NCBI GenBank assembly: GCA_003508835.1
Contig: PUFA01000081.1
Coordinates: forward strand, 7,316,001-7,380,000
DNA length: 64,000 bases
Direction of reading: 5' to 3'
From: Eonycteris spelaea
Lineage: Eukaryota; Chordata; Mammalia; Chiroptera; Pteropodidae
Shown here: positions 1 through 64,000 of the stretch, piece after piece
Position numbering within the stretch: the first letter of the stretch is position 1
How the letters are laid out: each line of letters begins with the position of its first letter
The notes under the pieces: model-generated
Seen by the model: only the letters and a program-made list of their open reading frames with translations
Database searches by the model: none
Told to the model about the DNA's origin: nothing
Position numbers and translations under genes: made by a program

Positions 1-62154
<62,154 letters not shown>

Positions 62155-62239
62155 TTAGCCAGGCAGAAGGGGCCTCAGAGTCTGGATTTAAATCCCACCT
62201 CTGTAAGTAAAAAATGTTGATAATTGGATGACTGCAATC

Positions 62240-62880
62240 ATTTTATTCAGTGTGTCTGGGTGCCAAGCCCTGTGCAAATGCTTCACACACATCATCTTGG
62301 AGTGCTCTCTCTGCCCGTTTCAGATATGGAAATAAGTTTTTTAGAGAGCCCAAGTGACTTGCCTAAGCTAGGGAGGGCAAGTGAGAGCTAGATGTCTGGC
62401 TTCAGAGCCTATTAGCTATCTCGATTTTCTGCCTTTGTTTTAGCTGTGAGCTCTTGGGTAAATGAATTCACCTCTCTGAACCTCAGTTTTCTTATGTATA
62501 AAATGCGAAGAATATTCTTTGTTCAGGGGACCTATTGTGAGGGTTGAAACTTAATGAAGCGAGGTCCATGGCAGTTCTAGCACAGACCCGGTCAGCAGAG
62601 AGGCCTGGTTCATGAGAAAAGAAAGAAAGTGAGGCTGAAACTGAATGAGGTCAACCAATATTGCACCTGCTTTTGGGTCTAAAATGAAGTTTTGTTGATG
62701 TCTTTTCCTTCTGTTCTTCCAGTAATGATGAGGCAGATCTCTAGGCCGGGGGCAGGAACCACAACCTGGACTTGACCTCCGATGAGCTGGTCCTAGTCCT
62801 GCTGTGGCCCTTGCATGGCCCTGGCTAAGTCACTGCCCTGTATGAGCTGCAGCATCTTTATCTGCAAAGTGGGGGTCGCT
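62240..62880. repeat. Three MIR remnants
   Basis: A minus copy (ccaagtgacttgcctaagct) at 62240-62400 is followed by plus copies at 62400-62600 (cctctctgaacctcagtttt) and 62760-62880. Confidence 0.6.
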
Positions 62881-63239
62881 TGGACCACCTTCGGGGTCAA
62901 GGAGAAGAAGGCGAAAGCTCTGGCCAGTGTGTAGCCACAGGAGGTTCTTTCTTGGCCTTTGTTGGAGCAGCGCCTTGACTGCACCGTTAGGACACTCAAA
63001 CACTTCGCCTGAGCTGCTTGCCTGACCTACTCTGACCCTGCATCCCACACCCTCATCATACTGAATCTTCCAGTCTGGGCCCTCAAATTGCTTGAGGCCT
63101 GCCAGGCCCACCGTATGAAAAAAAAAAAACACAAACACCCTACACATTTGATTATAAAGGCCTCAGACTCAGGGGCAAGTCCTGCCCCATGGTGTCAAGG
63201 GCTAGGGCCTTTCGAAGCTCTTCCACACACCTTGTCTCC

Positions 63240-63640
63240 TGCTTTTCATAAGGATCCAAGGAATGTTCAGTATTATTCCTATTAACATATGAGGAAACTG
63301 AGGCCTAGAGAGGTGAGGTGACACAGCCAAGGTGGGTGGTGCAGCCAGGACTAGCCCAGGTTCTTTTTTCCACTGGGGAGTGGAGAATGGCCCTCTCCAT
63401 GGAAAGTGACCATGAGCAGTGTCTGACCATCCACTCCTGAAGAACTCAGAGTAGTCTCTTTCCGCGGGTGCCAGCAGGGGACTGGGCTTTTGTAATGCCT
63501 GTTATATACCAAACATTCACTTTAATCCTCAAGCTTACTGGAAAAAGGGAAACAGTTCAGAGAGGGGCAGAGACTCACTTGGGGTTACACAGTAGATCTG
63601 GAGTTTGAATCCAGATCTGGGCCTGGAATCTGACACTGGA
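63240..63640 (-). repeat. Two MIR remnants
   Basis: 'catatgaggaaactgaggcc' near 63285, and 'gggaaacagttcagagaggg' then 'ggagtttgaatccagatc' near 63545-63615. Confidence 0.65.
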
Positions 63641-64000
63641 CCTGGCCTGCCCACTGTCCTGAGCCCAGCGCCTCCTGTCGTGTGCTGGTCTCATGTGGGA
63701 AAGTAGAGAAGTAGAAATAGACCTATGGCTGATTGTCTGGAAGTCCAATTCAATCCCAAGGAAGAGAGAACAGCAGTCTTAAGAAACCCTGGCAAAGCCT
63801 CTGGTAAGCGAAGGGTCAGAAGCAACACAAGATGGCCAAGTAGTACCAGGAAATGTTTTCCGGCTCCCAGTTCCTGGGAGAGTCCAGGCTTGGGTGGTAT
63901 AGAATGACTGCAGCCCAGCAGCATGTGTCCCTGAAAAATTCAACATCTTTCATGCAACCAGCTGTTTCCCGAAGGCTAGTTAACAACCATATCATTGCAT

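Overview
The window is mammalian nuclear DNA. It holds an internal slice of one gene, ATP2B2 (plasma membrane calcium-transporting ATPase 2, PMCA2), read from the minus strand. Thirteen exons total 2,007 nt and read in one unbroken frame (668 complete codons plus a split codon at each end). Every exon has AG acceptor and GT donor dinucleotides. The gene is cut at both window edges: the N-terminal exons lie beyond position 64000, and the exons after the start of the cytosolic hinge region lie before position 1. No start codon, stop codon, promoter or second protein-coding gene was found.

Layout from 5' to 3' of the gene, which runs from high to low coordinates. 61863-62120 encodes TM2 and the start of the actuator domain. 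60540-60665 carries the TGES loop. 49524-49649 ends the actuator domain. 47957-47989, 46746-46805 and 41640-41681 are the three small symmetrical cassette exons of splice site A (33, 60 and 42 nt). 40672-40830 is the basic/acidic linker before TM3. 37518-37732 encodes TM3, TM4 and the VPEGLP calcium-site motif. 33820-34062 carries the DKTGTLT phosphorylation site. 13517-13758 and 12315-12549 form the nucleotide-binding domain. 4085-4264 and 3816-3903 return to the phosphorylation domain. Together they cover the transport cycle core of a P2B ATPase, including the segment where alternative splicing changes membrane targeting.

The remaining ~97% is intron. It holds ancient mammalian repeats (MIR, L2, CR1/L3-like, hAT-type DNA elements, MaLR-like LTRs), several L1 3' ends, microsatellites, and one large composite insertion at 24.0-33.6 kb. 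There a class I-like endogenous retrovirus with paired LTRs sits inside an older LTR element and is itself split by a later L1. A 5S rRNA-derived retrosequence lies at 61.5 kb. No ruminant, pig, carnivore, horse, primate or vesper-bat lineage SINE was recognised. With the L1 type, this points to a laurasiatherian mammal. A fruit bat is one possibility, because that group carries 5S-derived SINEs, but the species is not settled.

No new biological system is evident. The most useful observations are the intact site-A cassette, the three-layer transposon nest whose insertion order can be read from target duplications, the 5S retrosequence, and several non-repetitive AT-rich intronic blocks that look like candidate conserved regulatory DNA.
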